Assembly: GCA_964019165.1 (NCBI GenBank)
Contig: OZ025273.1
Coordinates: 2,562,501-2,626,500, forward strand
Length of the DNA stretch: 64,000 bases
From: Mastigias papua
Taxonomy: Eukaryota; Cnidaria; Scyphozoa; Rhizostomeae; Mastigiidae
Direction: 5' to 3'
In this document: piece by piece, positions 1 to 12,186 of the stretch
Numbering within the stretch: position 1 is the stretch's first letter
Layout: every line of letters starts with the position of its first letter
Made by a program: the position numbers and the translations under genes
Notes under the pieces: generated by a model
Told to the model about the DNA's origin: nothing
The model's input: only the letters and a program-made list of their open reading frames with translations
Databases searched by the model: none

Positions 1-160
1 AGATAGGTTAATTATGGTTTCAAACTCCATCTAAGGACTGATGTGTCCACAGGAAACTTTTAGGAACTTTTATTTGGACGCGTTGTAAACCTGTTGGCTG
101 AGACATCAAAACGCAACACAACGAACGAATGCGTATTCTGAAGAGAATGAATGGTTAACT

Positions 161-541
161 GAATAAATGAATGAATGAATGAATGAATGAATGAATGAAT
201 GAGTGAATGAATGAATGAGTGAATGAATGAATACGTGAATGAATGAATGAATGAATGAATGAATGAATGAATGAATGAATGAATGAATACGTAAATGAAT
301 GAATGAATGAACGAATGAATGAATGAATGAATGAATGAATGAATGAATGAATGAATGAATGAATGAATGAATGAGGGAATGGATAAGGGAATGGTAGTAT
401 GAGGGCATAAAGGTATCATTAAGGATGAAGGGCAAATTGTATAGGAAAGTGAACGAGTAGAAGTGAGAGTGAATGAATGAATGAAAGAAAGAATGAATGA
501 GTGAATGAATGAATGAATGAGTGAATGAATGAATGAATGGG
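161..541. repeat. (AATG)n tetranucleotide microsatellite
   Basis: Long runs of AATG/GAAT units occur in two blocks (about 161-378 and 466-541), separated by about 90 bases of degenerate purine-rich sequence. The open frames through it (repeating F-I-H-S on the minus strand) only reflect the 4-base period. It lies upstream of the K2P exon at 855, probably inside that gene's intron. Confidence 0.95.
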
Positions 542-572
542 TGGATAGATAAATGACAACTGAGAATACTCT

Positions 573-736
573 TACCGTAAATCCTCGAATTAGCCCCCCT
601 CGAATAAGCCCCCTCCTCGAATAAGCTCCCATGCTAGAACTTCAAATTGTTAATAAGCCCCCCTCGAATAAGCCCCTACCCAAAATGCATCAAAAATAAA
701 TAAGGCCCCAGGGGGATAATTCGAGGATTTACGGTA
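573..736. mobile_element. MITE with 19-bp perfect terminal inverted repeats
   Basis: The left end TACCGTAAATCCTCGAATT (573-591) is the exact reverse complement of the right end (718-736). The outermost TA on each side fits a TA target duplication as in Tc1/mariner-type elements. The 164-bp body has no coding capacity and repeats the motif CCTCGAATAAGCCCC several times. It is a non-autonomous DNA transposon. Superfamily assignment rests only on the TA ends and is an inference. Confidence 0.85.
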
Positions 737-854
737 TGTGCGAGATAGTATGATGTATTATTTGTCCAGCGGTAGATAAAGGAGTACCTTATAGATTCAG
801 ACATGTTTTGCCTACAATCTAATGTAACTTGAAAAATATATCAAATCTTTTTAG

Positions 855-1486
855 GCTTTGGTGTGGTGACTGCAAAAACTGCAGTTGGAAAGTTGCTCGT
901 GATTCCTTACGCTTTGGTAACTATTCCTTTGATGCTCTCATTTCTGGCATTTGTTGGATCGCTAATTTCAAAATGGGCAGATGCAGCTTTGCTACTTGTA
1001 CACAAATGCACAAAAAGTAAGAAGCCACTGCGCTATAAAGAAGTCAAACGCTGTTTCTGTCTTTTTATTACATTTTGGGTAGTATCTATGATAGTAATGT
1101 CCGGTTACATTGGCATTCCGAATGCCTTCAAGTCAACCGGTGCAATGAGATGGCTTGATGGTATGTATTTCCTGTTTGTGACGTTTTCAACCATTGGATT
1201 TGGGGATATGAGTGGTCCCGCCCAAGACCCATCCTTCTTCATGTGGAACTTTGCTGTTGGATTAGCTGCAATGTCAGGTTTTACAGACAGCTTCATTTCT
1301 CTTATTAGCAGTATTGAGTTTACTTCAAGACACGGTACTAGACATTATTGCGTTCGTTGCGATGATGGTGGCGGTAGTGGCGATGACGTTGAAGATGATA
1401 ATGGTAATCGTGGTGGTGCTGATAAAGGCGGTGATGATAGGGTGATACCGTCAGATGGAAACAATGACAATACTACATACTTATAG
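855..1486 (+). CDS. Two-pore-domain K+ channel A, 3' exon only (partial gene)
   Basis: This is the second exon of a K2P potassium channel. The acceptor AG is at 853-854 and the exon opens in phase 1 (GC completing a Gly codon, then F-G), giving the end of the first pore filter G-F-G followed by VVTAKTAVGKLL. About 209 codons follow: the M2 segment (IPYALVTIPLMLSFLAFVGS), a charged loop (KPLRYKEVKRC), M3, the second pore with FSTIGFGD, M4, and a Gly/Asp-rich tail ending in TTYL with stop at 1484-1486. The first exon (N terminus, M1, cap, first pore helix) must lie before base 1. It is the first of three tandem paralogues in the same orientation. K2P channels form dimers in the plasma membrane and carry background K+ current. 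The subtype cannot be assigned; the acidic tail is not shared with the two neighbours. Confidence 0.9.
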
Positions 1487-3103
1487 TGCCCAGGGATCAT
1501 GGTATAGGGGCAAATGGAAAATGCTCCCTTTTACCCTTTTGTCAGGAAACAGCAAGAGGGGGCATAATCTGGCCTATGAATAGCTTTTTATGTCATGGAT
1601 TGTTTCATTTAATAATCGTAATGTGACGAACTCTTCATTTCCAAGCAGCAAGCAATCGGTTATGGTATCTCTAACTAATTGTGGAAGGACAATGGGGATG
1701 GCATAGGAACATCAATGAAGCCTCGAAGTGCAACATCACAAGGAAATGAGAACGAAATTGCCTTAAGAGACATCTAGGGAATCTAGTTTTGAAGCCAGGG
1801 GAAGCTGTCTGTACCGCCAGTCACAAGATGTACTTGGTCATTTTGATAGAGAACATGACCTAGAAAGTTCAGAAGTTAGCACTTGAAAGCACAATTGATG
1901 GGAAAAGGTCTAGAGGTCGACAGAGAAGAAATTACTTTGATGAGTTAGCTTTGGAAGCTGACAACATCGAGGGGGAGGGGCTTCTCCATCTCGCTCAAGA
2001 TCAACCCGGGCTCAATATATTAAAGTTCAGACATCTTTAAATGACATGGTACTTAAAGAAAAGGTAGACACGATAATCTATCAGGAGAAATTGACAATAC
2101 TCTGTATTTTGTAAGAATGAACATCAAACAGCTGGTGAATCAATCGAATACACGCTTTTTAGTATATGAGGAACCTAGCTCAAGCCCTAGTTCCTGAAGT
2201 TCCTTATTTTTGGACCTCCAAAGATCAAATTGTTGTACTAAAAGTAGCATAATAGTTCCTTAATTTCACTACACCCCTAGTGCCTTTTACTTTTAATTTT
2301 GCTATAACTTATGAAAAAACACACGAAGAAGGTAGGAAAGAAGTTTTGTAAATGCTAAAGCATAATATCAAAATGTAAAAGCACAAAACATACTCAAAAA
2401 ACACTTTGACACAAGCATAGCAAACAATCTATGCAGATTTTGGCTGCAAATCAATGTAACCTGCTTCCTGATTGCTGATTGCTTGCTACTATAAAAGTTG
2501 CTCAAATTGAAAGTTCCTCAGGGAATTTGTTTTAGTAATATAGGCTCTTTAAACATTTTGGCATTCTGCGTGTAGGTTCCTTATAAAGTGTTGGCTTATA
2601 AAACAGCGCATACGTGCAATCAGACAGTTTTTCAAAGAAAATTTATTGATTTCCCTATCTGCGTCATTGTAAGACCCTGTAAATGCCACCTACCATTGCT
2701 ATCTGCGTCAAACAAACTACTGAGCGGTAAGCTGCAATTGAATCTCTTCTCTATTCAAAGTGAATCGTTTCATCACATAGAATTTTCGTCAGATCAATGA
2801 CACAATTAGGCCACCAGAAGACTTAAGCTCTATCTCTTTGATTAGTTTACGTCTTCAGATCATTTCATCAGGATTCATGTAAACAAAAATAGTAATTGTG
2901 TCATCATCGTTTGTCAGTTGTTTCCTTTGAGAAAGAAAAGTGCTACGAATATAAGGAAGTTTAATTCCATGAGCTCAGAGTGGAGGCTACCGAGCAATGT
3001 TGAAATAATTCCAGCGGTATGAATCCTTGACCATTTGAGCAGACCAGCTGCAACAGACGTCGCGCCTTCGTTAAAAACTATTTGTTCAATTGGAAAAGGA
3101 AAC
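1487..3103. other. Intergenic DNA between K2P genes A and B
   Basis: This stretch holds the 3' flank of K2P A and the 5' flank of K2P B. The only recognisable content is a short LINE relic near 1840-1968. An ACACCCCTAGTG motif near 2270 recurs near 4310 inside K2P B. No other gene or promoter motif can be supported. Confidence 0.6.
1840..1968 (+). pseudogene. Relic of the C-terminal end of a LINE polyprotein
   Basis: From 1882 the plus strand reads LESTIDGKRSRGRQRRNYFD followed by ELALEADNI. The segment GHFDREHDLE precedes it in another frame near 1840. The order GH-x-x-R, then GKRSRGRQR, then Y-x-D-x-L is the usual region just after the thumb in many APE-type LINE reverse transcriptases. 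Frame changes show it is an old fragment. The family was recognised by eye. Confidence 0.55.
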
Positions 3104-5475
3104 ATGGCGACTAGTAGCGAGCGAGGCCGTTGTCACAAATGCTGTTCAGAAACTTGCTCATACTTTGTCCTTCTGACAAAAAAATCTATTCCAGTTGTCA
3201 TTATCCAGTTGATTGGATGGGCGTTGTTTTCGTATGTTGAAGATGATCTTAATGTCATCGACTGCTTTGCACGCCCACAGAAAGTTGCAGAAATGATGTT
3301 TCCACCTTCGAATGAAGAGCAAAGAGCAGGAGTGCTTTTCAACAAACTTTACAACAAAACCGGTCAGGAGTTGACCGTTAACCAATCGATTGAGATGTAT
3401 CACTTGTTTAGAGCCTATTTCAAAATGCCAGCTTATGGACTAAATATTTCAGATGGAATTAAGACGTATATAGCCTGTGTGAAATGGTTTCGCTTTGCAA
3501 GTTTAACTTTAACGACAATTGGTAAGTAGCCTGAATAAACAATATTTTAAGAGTTTACTATCTAAGTAAGGTGCTTTACCTTTGGAGACAAGTTGCACCG
3601 ATAATATATATTATAACAATCCAAAGTTCCCTAAATGTGTTTGGAAAAAAGGACCATGTCATGGAAATACTGCGTGAAAGAGTCATTCTAACTTTTTACT
3701 TGGCATGCTATTGCCTTGAATTTAATGTTCAGACTATGACGATTACAGCATTCAGAGGACCCCAAAGAGCGGACAGGTGGGGTAGATTGCACCGGGCCCC
3801 ACATCTGAGAGGGTCACACATGTTATGAAATGGTTTTTGGGTGTTTGAAATCAGTGGTGGAGCCAGGGGGGTGGAATTGGGGACTAATCCCTCTAAACAG
3901 AAAATGCAACTCCACTTTTTCCAATTACCTTCGGGATTCGTCAAAATTCGATGCGAAAACCTTGGGAGTTGCTTTTTCAGTCCTGAAGATGATTTTGACG
4001 TGCAGCTATAGCAATGGCATTGATCTGAAAGTGACAGGAATGAAGGAGCGTTAAACCAGCCGAAATAATTTAATTTCAGGCAAGAGAACAGGGCATGGTC
4101 AAAGGCCGTGGTCAAAGCAACCTTTGTGTCTCTTGACCCTTGTCCCCCCACTTTTTTGTAGCTGGCCCTCCCACTGATTGTAATAACTCTCCAACTTGGT
4201 AAGCTGTTCATTTCTCAACCTCAAAGTTACATCTGTATTGGTCTTTGATCTGGAGGATTTCGTTTTATGTATTGAATGCAGGAGTGAAACTAGTGGGGTG
4301 TAGGGTTACAACACCCCTAGTGATCAAGAAAGTGGATGTTTGAGCAATGCTATGCTTTTTGACTGCTTGTATACTGATCAAGAGAGTCTGAACGATTTCA
4401 TTAATGCAGCTCTGTCGATGCTACTTTTTGTACTACAATCGTTGCCAAACACATATTTGGAACACCAAATACTTTTGCAAATAAAATTCAATTTATTCAC
4501 TGATAAGGTACTGTTAGTAAAAGAGCTCTTAAATTTAGGCAGCTCTTCCCTCCCCCCAAAAGAATGCTGGGTTTCACAGATAAGACATTGCTTCACCGTA
4601 AGACGAATGAGTTGTAAGAGACAGCACAGAGACATCACAGTTACACAACTGGCAACGATTGTAGAAACTCACAAGGTGTATAGAAAATAAACTGAATTAA
4701 GTGTTTCATAGTTCATACCTCCATCTTTTTGGTTCAGTTTTTGTTTTTTCGGGCACGACACTCTCTTTCATTGAGCAGAGCACGCCCTTTGGTGAGGCAT
4801 CTATGCTTCATACGTCCTTCATGAAAATAATGAACTCCCCCCCCCTGATTTGATGTCATTCAGATAAGGTATGAAAGATATATTGTCTACTGTCTTAAAT
4901 GTCATCTAGGCTTTGGTGTGGTCACTCCGAAGTCCAGTCTTGGAAGACTATTGACGATTCCATACGCCTTGTTATCTATGCCTGTCGTCCTCTCATATCT
5001 GGCACTGGTTGGATCATTGATTTCAAAGTTCGTCGAATGGATCATGATGCATGTACATAGATGCATCAAAGGAGACAAGCCCCTTCGGTACAAACACGTG
5101 AAGAGATGCATTTACCTTTTCATCCTATTTTGGCTCTTCAGTCTGCTTGCTGTTAACTCATATGTGTACAACCCGTTGATGTTCCAGTCTAGTGGTGCAA
5201 TGAGATGGCTCGATGGACTCTATTTTATTTTTGTCACTTATACAACTGTTGGTTTTGGAGATATCACCGGACCTGCATATGACGTTAGTTTTTACACAAA
5301 CTGGTTCTTCCCCGGACTAGCGCTTGCATCTGGCCTAATTGACAGCATAGTTTCCCTCATAGATTCCTTCAACTTCAGTTCGCGCACAGATGGTGTGAGC
5401 TGCTGTTGCATCACATGTAACCAGGAGGACACCATGACGTCAGGGGAGATAAATGATAGCTCTGGCCAGATTTGA
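3104..5475 (+). CDS. Two-pore-domain K+ channel B (complete, two exons)
   Basis: Exon 1 is 3104-3521 and exon 2 is 4910-5475. The intron GT (3522) to AG (4909) is in phase 1 and splits the first glycine of the pore-1 filter, giving TLTTIG|FGVVTPKS. The protein is about 327 residues. It has a short Cys-rich N terminus (CHKCCSETC), M1 (IPVVIIQLIGWALFSYVEDD), an extracellular cap with a conserved Cys (VIDC) and sequons NKT, NQS and NIS, pore 1, M2, M3, pore 2 with TTVGFGD, M4, and a short tail with CCCITC. The ATG at 3104 is chosen because the open frame upstream contains no other ATG. Two GYG-type filters and four membrane segments define the K2P family. An AATAAA lies at 5533-5538. The intron carries a hAT-like MITE. 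Subtype is undetermined. Confidence 0.93.
3852..4176. mobile_element. hAT-like MITE in the K2P B intron
   Basis: The left end CAGTGGTGGAGCCAG and the reverse complement of the right end (CAGTGGGAGGGCCAG) form imperfect terminal inverted repeats. The 8-bp flanks TTTGAAAT (left) and ATTGTAAT (right) match at 6 of 8 positions, as expected for an aged hAT target duplication. The interior codes for nothing recognisable. Confidence 0.6.
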
Positions 5476-7770
5476 AACAAGATCAAAACAGGTGTCAGCC
5501 AAGAGATTTAGAAAGGTTCTTGAAACAGATTCAATAAACTACACTCTTTTCCTTATACGATCATACTTTATCAGAACACAAAGCCTCAGACAAGAATTCT
5601 CACAAGCACTGAACGCTGAATTACTCGAATTCTTTTGGCCAACAAGTTCTATTGAGGTTGCAAATAAACAGCAGCATTCGCTTTTCTATTTTCAATGTAG
5701 CCCGGCAGAATTTCCTAGAAAATATTTATTACACCCTGTTTCTGAGATATTTGCAAAAAATCACAATTTGAAAGATAAGAACATTTTAAAGGATATTTGA
5801 GCCTAAAATTATCCGAAGATGAAGAACATCGAACCTCGGCAAAAATTACCTGGTTCTTATAAAGCAACAGAGTGTATCGTAGAAAAGGAGTGGCGTTATC
5901 TAATAAACGTAATGGAATTTGATTATCATTCACTCCTATTGCCGTACTATTAGTAATACCTTTGGTAATATCTATCACTTTTTATGATGTAATAAATTAA
6001 GTGTCTTAAATCCATCTTCTATCCAAGAGGATTTTATTCAAGAGACGCCTGATCATTTACAGTTTTTATCCGTAGCAGAGATACTAGGGATTCTGCTCGC
6101 ATTAAAGTAAACACTTTGGAGTCATAAGTATCTGGATCCTGGACAGAAAGTAAACTAGTTTTATCCTATTTGGTTCAATATTTTATTGGTATAAGTTCAG
6201 TGCGATTACTAAATGGAACATCATTCATCTTGGTAGTAATAGAAGTGTGCATGACTTTTGTTTAATTACTAACGGATCGATATTGCATTAGACCGTGTAA
6301 ACTGGACGTTAGTTCTAGACTAAAGAGAAGGAATGTAGAAAGTTCAATTCTTCAAACTTACAAGAGATGAGGTAGGAAACACCTGCCCTTCTTGCTGGTG
6401 CTCTATGCGGAAAGAGCTGTGTAGTAGCTCACGTCTCCTAGCTTGCGAAATTTTGGTCGAAGGTGTTTCTTTTTGAATAACGTATTGTTGATTGTAGGCT
6501 GACATGCTTAAGTCTAGTTTCTTCTTTCGAATATCAGAAAGGTTTGAACAGGGTCCCATAACTAAAGAAAAGTCACCATAGCTACCAACAAGCCATAATC
6601 TTTGTGCCAAATTTTACCATCGAGCAAAAAGGCTACCGGCAGCTTCTGGAAAAGTTGAAGGTGTGATACTCTCACGCATTCTATTCCAGTAGACCTCCTA
6701 TACATCATGCACTTCATAGAGGGGATGATTGCCATTGACGTCTGCTAATGAATCCCAGAACGAGGCCTATATTGATCTTCTTCAAAAACAGCATCACCCT
6801 ACGAAAGGAGAAAGGAGGCCATTCTCTACAGAGGATAACTAAACTTGGCGCTGCACTTGGTAGTCACAGTCAAAGGAATACTGGGTGTTTTGGGGGTCGA
6901 CAGCTGAAACAAATCCCAAGTCAAATCACACAGCTGCTAAAACGATGTCTCGATTCAGATATTTGTGAATATATATAAGATATTTGCAATTGATTAAATA
7001 GAATGACGTCACTGTCACGAGGAATTCGAAAAGCGAGTCAGTACCTGTTAAGCTGTTTCTAACAGCAAATTACGTACTTCCCATTAATTGATAGCAATTC
7101 AAAGCACCGTGCTAGATATGAAATACGGGTCATGCAGTAAACAACTCTTTTCAGAGGTTACGTTTTACTCTCTGCATATAATTATATATTATCTATACGT
7201 TATAGCTAGTTTTTTAGATTATCGGATATGCTCTGGCATCATTGTTTAGTTGCATGATCATAGTGAATAATTAACAAGCTAGGTATATTGATGTGAACTC
7301 TCTCAGTCAGTTACTGTGTCTAGACCGACGCGCGTGCATACTTTGACAGCTGCCACCTTGACGTAAAAGAAATGATGAATTGATCAAAGGATACATGAAA
7401 AAGCTTAAGGTAAGCAGAATTCAATACTGTTAACACGTATTTTATTTTGACAAGTAATACTTGTCACCAGTAAGTTACTGTATACCTTGAAACATCATAG
7501 CTAATAGAATTGATATCTACGCTATCATCTCGAGATTTGTGTTTGAATTAGAAGCAGTACATAATCATGCCCTGTGTATTATATAGTTAAAGAGCTGAGA
7601 CATGGCAGCACAGCAATCGGCGTGGCATCGATGGGTATTTCCAGAATAGCAGAGGCCTCTTTTCACTTGGATGATTTCATTGCATACATACTTTCTAGAG
7701 ACTCTTGTGAAATTGCACTTTTAAAAAACTATCCTAAAACATTGGTCCAATATTTTTCAAGGACTGCTGC
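5476..7770. other. Intergenic DNA after K2P B, no gene seen
   Basis: AT-rich intergenic sequence. AATAAA motifs at 5533-5538 and near 5661 may serve K2P B polyadenylation. Short open frames on both strands show no recognisable family. Confidence 0.5.
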
Positions 7771-8020
7771 TTTGCTACTACGCTCCTTAATATTGCCACT
7801 TCTCAAAGAGCATGCCCATTTGTGAGTACGGTTTATTATCAAATAGATGGTGCTTCCATGGGCTCAGCTTTTGCATTTGTTTTAAGCTTAACTTTCCTAG
7901 TGTACAATACAAACATTTGGCTAGAAAGTTATCAAGAAACCGATATTTTCAAGGAAGAAAGTTGATTCTTCTCTATTATAGGCATATACATCGATGATAT
8001 ATCATTTTTCTGTTTACGGA
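7771..8020 (+). pseudogene. Penelope-like element reverse transcriptase relic
   Basis: From about 7771 the plus strand reads TTLLNIATSQRACPF, then VYYQIDGASMGSAF, then N-x-x-IWLE, and after a frame change GIYIDDISFF. Penelope-like element RTs carry a Y-x-Q-I-D-G-x-x-M-G-S block followed some 40-60 residues later by a Y-x-D-D catalytic box, so the order and spacing fit. At least one stop and one frameshift (around 7960-7990) mark it as dead. No GIY-YIG endonuclease part was found nearby. Confidence 0.7.
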
Positions 8021-8930
8021 ACTCCAACCAAGGACTAGCTGAGCACTGTATACACCGCCAAGAGGGGAGGGTAGCTGGGGTAAATTTCTGGTGCCCGGAC
8101 TCCACCAAAGGGTCCAGGGAAATTGTTGTTAATTCTAGCATTTAACGAGTTTGAAACCCACACTGGCCCGTGATATTTGTAACCCCGGGCCCCGACCTGG
8201 CTCTTGAGGGCCTGCTCTGAGCAACAAAGAATTCTGTAATGTCGTAGTCTTGAGAGGGGAAGAACGTAGCGATTAAGGGGACTTTCATATGTCACAGGTA
8301 ATAGCATGGGTAATGCTTTATAGGACGTCTGGTTTCCTCCGTAATCTTTTAATTGAACTAATCTCCGCTTTTTTCAGTCAGTACGTATTTTTAATATATT
8401 GAATAGAGCGAACAAAATCACCAACACGTTGGTCGGTTACAGTCAAAGACGTTAATCCTGTAAGTGTTTCTATTAGTGAAGAGATTCTCACTCGCAAGAT
8501 TAGTCAAAATCCAACTTATTTTCCAATGTCAAGTGGAAGTGCATACTGCACTTGGAGATTTATCAATTGCACGAGAGCAATGCGATCTCAGGACCTCAGG
8601 ATTTGATCTATCTCTTTAAATGAGTGTTTACTGTAAACTACGGTAAGGGGTCTTTGCTGTTTTGATTCCTCCTCGTTAATTTGCTTTATTTAGGGCAAGA
8701 TTGGAATGCCTTAGATAATTTCAAATATATATTTTAAATTAGAATTCGGAGCAATGTTCTATAGAGATTTCAGCCCTTAGCAAGACGAATTTGGAAGTGG
8801 AACTTAAGAAGCTTTCATAAAGACTACTTGTCTCAGTTTTATTAGCATTCCTTACTACTTCGTTGAATTGACGGACCTTGACTATCAATTTAACCACAAC
8901 TATCAGTACCATAATTGCTGTCACAACGGT
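8021..8930. other. Non-coding spacer, probably partly repeat-derived
   Basis: A GC-richer patch (about 8040-8290, with CCCGGGCCCCGACC) is followed by AT-rich DNA. The composition shift hints at an unrecognised mobile element. No gene can be supported. Confidence 0.35.
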
Positions 8931-8935
8931 CATCG

Positions 8936-9032
<97 letters not shown>

Positions 9033-9335
9033 ATCATCATTATTATCAATCATCATTATTATCAATCATCATTATTATCAATCATCATCATCAACATCAT
9101 CATCATCAGCTCCATCACCACAGTAATCATCATCATCGCTATAATCACCACAGCCACAATCACCACCACAGTTATTACAATTATCACTATCACCATCGCC
9201 ATCTCAGCCATCACCATCACAATCATTACTATCATCAATATCAGTATCACTGTCACCATCATCACTATCACCGTTATCACCATCATCATTACTATCATTG
9301 TCATCGTCATCATCACGAGCACAATCATACAGCAC
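8931..9335. repeat. (CAT)n microsatellite grading into degenerate CAY repeats
   Basis: Pure CAT units run from about 8935 to 9000. They are followed by interrupted ATC/ATT and CAC/CAT triplets up to about 9335. Poly-His, poly-Ser and poly-Met open frames across it are artefacts of the triplet period. Confidence 0.95.
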
Positions 9336-9707
9336 AACATTTTCATCACTATTAGTTACACACCATAATTTCTTACATTCTGAAGTGGTTTCATTTTGAA
9401 ACCATTCTGACATGTTGATTGGATTCAATTTAACTTGGTTTCAGTACAAGTCAGTTTCTTGCAGTCGTTGTAAGCCAAGCAACAATCACATATAATTGAA
9501 GGCTTTTGGCTTGATGACTGTGGCCGCTCATAAAATTTCCCATCGCAAATCCGTAACGAGGCGCCGTTGATAAGCTGTTATTAATAACCAGGTTATCTTT
9601 CTTCACCTTGGACTACAGCAGCTGTTGTAAACATTGAAAGCTACGAGATGGTTTTATTTATTTGATAATTATCACTACCCGTTATCATTGTTATTACAGA
9701 GTTTTCT

Positions 9708-12186
9708 ATGGTACTTTCTGCTGCCGCTGGTGATTGTCCAAGCACCATTAACAATATGATAGCGAATGGAAAAAGCTGCTGCTGCACTGCAAAGTCATGC
9801 TGTAAGACATTCTGGTGCCAGATCTATGGCATCACAATTAGGTCAATCCCTGTTGTAATTGCGCAGTTGGTAGGATGGGTGTTGTTTTCCTATGTGGAGG
9901 ATGATTTGAACGTAATTGATTGTGTTGTTAATAGAAACAGAGTAATAGAAAAGACTTTCCCTGATGCCGATGAAGTACAACAAATCACGGAACTTTATGA
10001 GAGGCTGGCAAATCAAACAGGGCAGACTTTATCTAACAATCAGTCCAATGAGATCTATGCTCTATTCAAAGAGTATTTTGACATACCAGATGTAGAGAAT
10101 TTAGAGGAGAACAGGAAGGTCTTTTTGGGTTGTATAAGATGGTTTCGTTTTGCAGTTATGACAATGACCACCATAGGTAAGTGGTAAATTTATAAACAGC
10201 ATTTCAAAGTTGAAGTTTTCATTACTTGTTATGATTATGACTAGAAAGTTTTGGGACTTGACATCCGTGCAAGAAAGAGCCTTAACGTTAGACTAAATGC
10301 TTTTGCAAAATAAACGGTTGAAAGTTTGCATTGCAAGGTGGGAATCATTACCGAGGTCTTGTAAAGTGAACAGCTAACCGAATGGCAGATTATTATAGAT
10401 TCAACACAGCAGTTTGTTCAGGTCTTTTAACCGGCCTGTTTTTTCTGAAACCCCTTGTGAAAGATCAATGTCAATCCGGAAAGCCATCACTTAGATTACA
10501 GATGATAAAACAATCAGTTTTAGAGGGACGATGGGATTAAATGCTTCCACTGAAGTAGATTTAGCACTAAATCGAGAAGATTCTAGGAACCAAAATAAGT
10601 ATTCAAATCATTGAACGTATAGTGTCTTCAAACTTTAGTCCTTCACTAAAACTTTATGCGAAGAATGAAAAAAGTGCCCCCAACTAAATCCAAGCATAGC
10701 TCTACAACAGGCAACCCTAGCAGTTTACCAACGACTGGTACGAAAAGAAGTTTTTAACATATTCTACAATAATCGACAAATTTACGGCCAATGCCCACCT
10801 GTAAGATTTAGAAAAACCTGCCACTGGGTCATAGCATAGTATTTTGTGCTTTATAGATGATTTAGTTTAGAGTTTAGTTTTTTCCAACTTTGTAGTATGA
10901 AAGTAATTTGAAATTGAGTGAAATTTAACCTGGCTTTAGATAATTAACTCGCACAATACGTCGATGATTTCATAATTGGAAGAAGGTAACCGACCATATG
11001 ATCACAAGGCGTTCTTAGAAGTAGGATTGCATAGCTGTATAAATAGAAACCAAGCTTTGAATAAGTATAGACTCAAAAATGTTAACTTGGTAAGCTTTAT
11101 TCTCTATGTGATAACAGAATGGGCGCCATTAATTTGCTGCCAATGATCTTGAAATGAGAGGCGTTGCATTCAGCAATACATGCAATCTGGAAGGCGTCAG
11201 CTGAGTTTGGCATGAATGCTTACACCTATTGACGTATGACAATCAAAGTTTGTTTGATTGCGTTTGATACCTGCAAGGCCATCCCTTAATGTCATTGGCC
11301 TTAGTTATTTGCTAGTTTATAAGTTGTATTATCATTACTACTCTTCCCACAAGAATCTGCTTTGCAGACAGTCTTGATCATATTCCTTAAGACAATCTAT
11401 GTATTGCTACCTGGATAATCTATTGGGATGGTCTGGGTTGATAAGTGCAGGGTGGTTAGCGAGGGAATAGGGCCCACTTCAGGATATGGCTGTGAACAAC
11501 CAATGTAAATAGGAAGCCTATTAATGCAACATCTGAGAGCCTGGTGACCATTGCTACACCAGGTGGTGACTGCCACAGAGCCAGACCTCGCCTGATATTC
11601 TAACGTTGCTCTTGTAGGTTTTGGAGAAATCACACCAAAGAAAAACATTGGCAAAATGCTGGTGATTCCTTATGCTCTAATTACGATTCCCCTTATGCTA
11701 TCACTGCTAACATTCGTTGGTGCGGTAATATCACTATGGACAGAGAACGCCATAAATTGTCTACACAAGCTCATCCGAGGTGACAAGGAACTGAGGCACA
11801 AATTTGCAATGAAATTCTTCTGTCTCTTTGTTATCCTTTTGTTGGCAATGCTTTCACTGCTCACTGATATTGCTTTGGAGTTTCATGTCAGTGGAGTAAC
11901 TGCTACTGCAGTGCTGCATGGTGTATACTTTGCATTTGTCACATTCACAACAATTGGCTATGGAGATCTGACATATTTTGCCAGCGGATTCAGTCTGTAT
12001 AGCTATCATTTACTGTTTGGCCTGTCGGCAGTTTCAGGGCTTTCAAATATTCTGATAGAGGTAGTGGAGAAAGCAAAATGCAATCGCAACAGTGGAACCA
12101 AGCGCTGTTGCTGTACCTATGTTGACAATGAGGCTACAGCTGAAACTGTACCTGAGACAAACGGCGCAGTAGAAATTGAAGCATAG
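9708..12186 (+). CDS. Two-pore-domain K+ channel C (complete, two exons)
   Basis: Exon 1 is 9708-10176 and exon 2 is 11618-12186. The intron GT (10177) to AG (11617) is again phase 1 within the first filter glycine, giving MTTIG|FGEITPKK. The product is about 345 residues. Features in order are an N terminus with the Cys cluster CCCTAKSCC, M1 (IPVVIAQLVGWVLFSYVEDD), a cap with VIDC and sequons NQT and NQS, pore 1 TTIGFG, M2 (IPYALITIPLMLSLLTFVGA), M3, pore 2 TTIGYGD, M4, and a tail with CCCTY and an acidic end. The start ATG at 9708 gives the longest product; Met17 in frame is an alternative. The intron shows no recognisable element. Likely a plasma-membrane background K+ channel. It is clearly paralogous to K2P B throughout, including the VEDDLNVIDC cap stretch. 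Confidence 0.93.

Noticed and set aside
60..632. 190-residue minus-strand ORF of repeating F-I-H-S
   Set aside because: Translation of the AATG microsatellite.
3035..3103. Upstream extension of K2P B (SRPAATDVAPSL...)
   Set aside because: It begins at a TTG; the first ATG in frame is 3104 and is followed by the Cys-rich N terminus shared with K2P C.
4283..4322. Inverted repeat ACTAGTGGGGTGT / ACACCCCTAGT as a transposon
   Set aside because: The arms are only 9 bases apart and imperfect; no target duplication. At most a small hairpin.
6344..6610. 88-residue minus-strand ORF
   Set aside because: No recognisable motif, no splice context and no neighbour support.
8739..9428. Poly-Met, poly-His, poly-Ser and poly-Ile ORFs
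   Set aside because: All six frames of a CAT repeat stay open; no conserved sequence.
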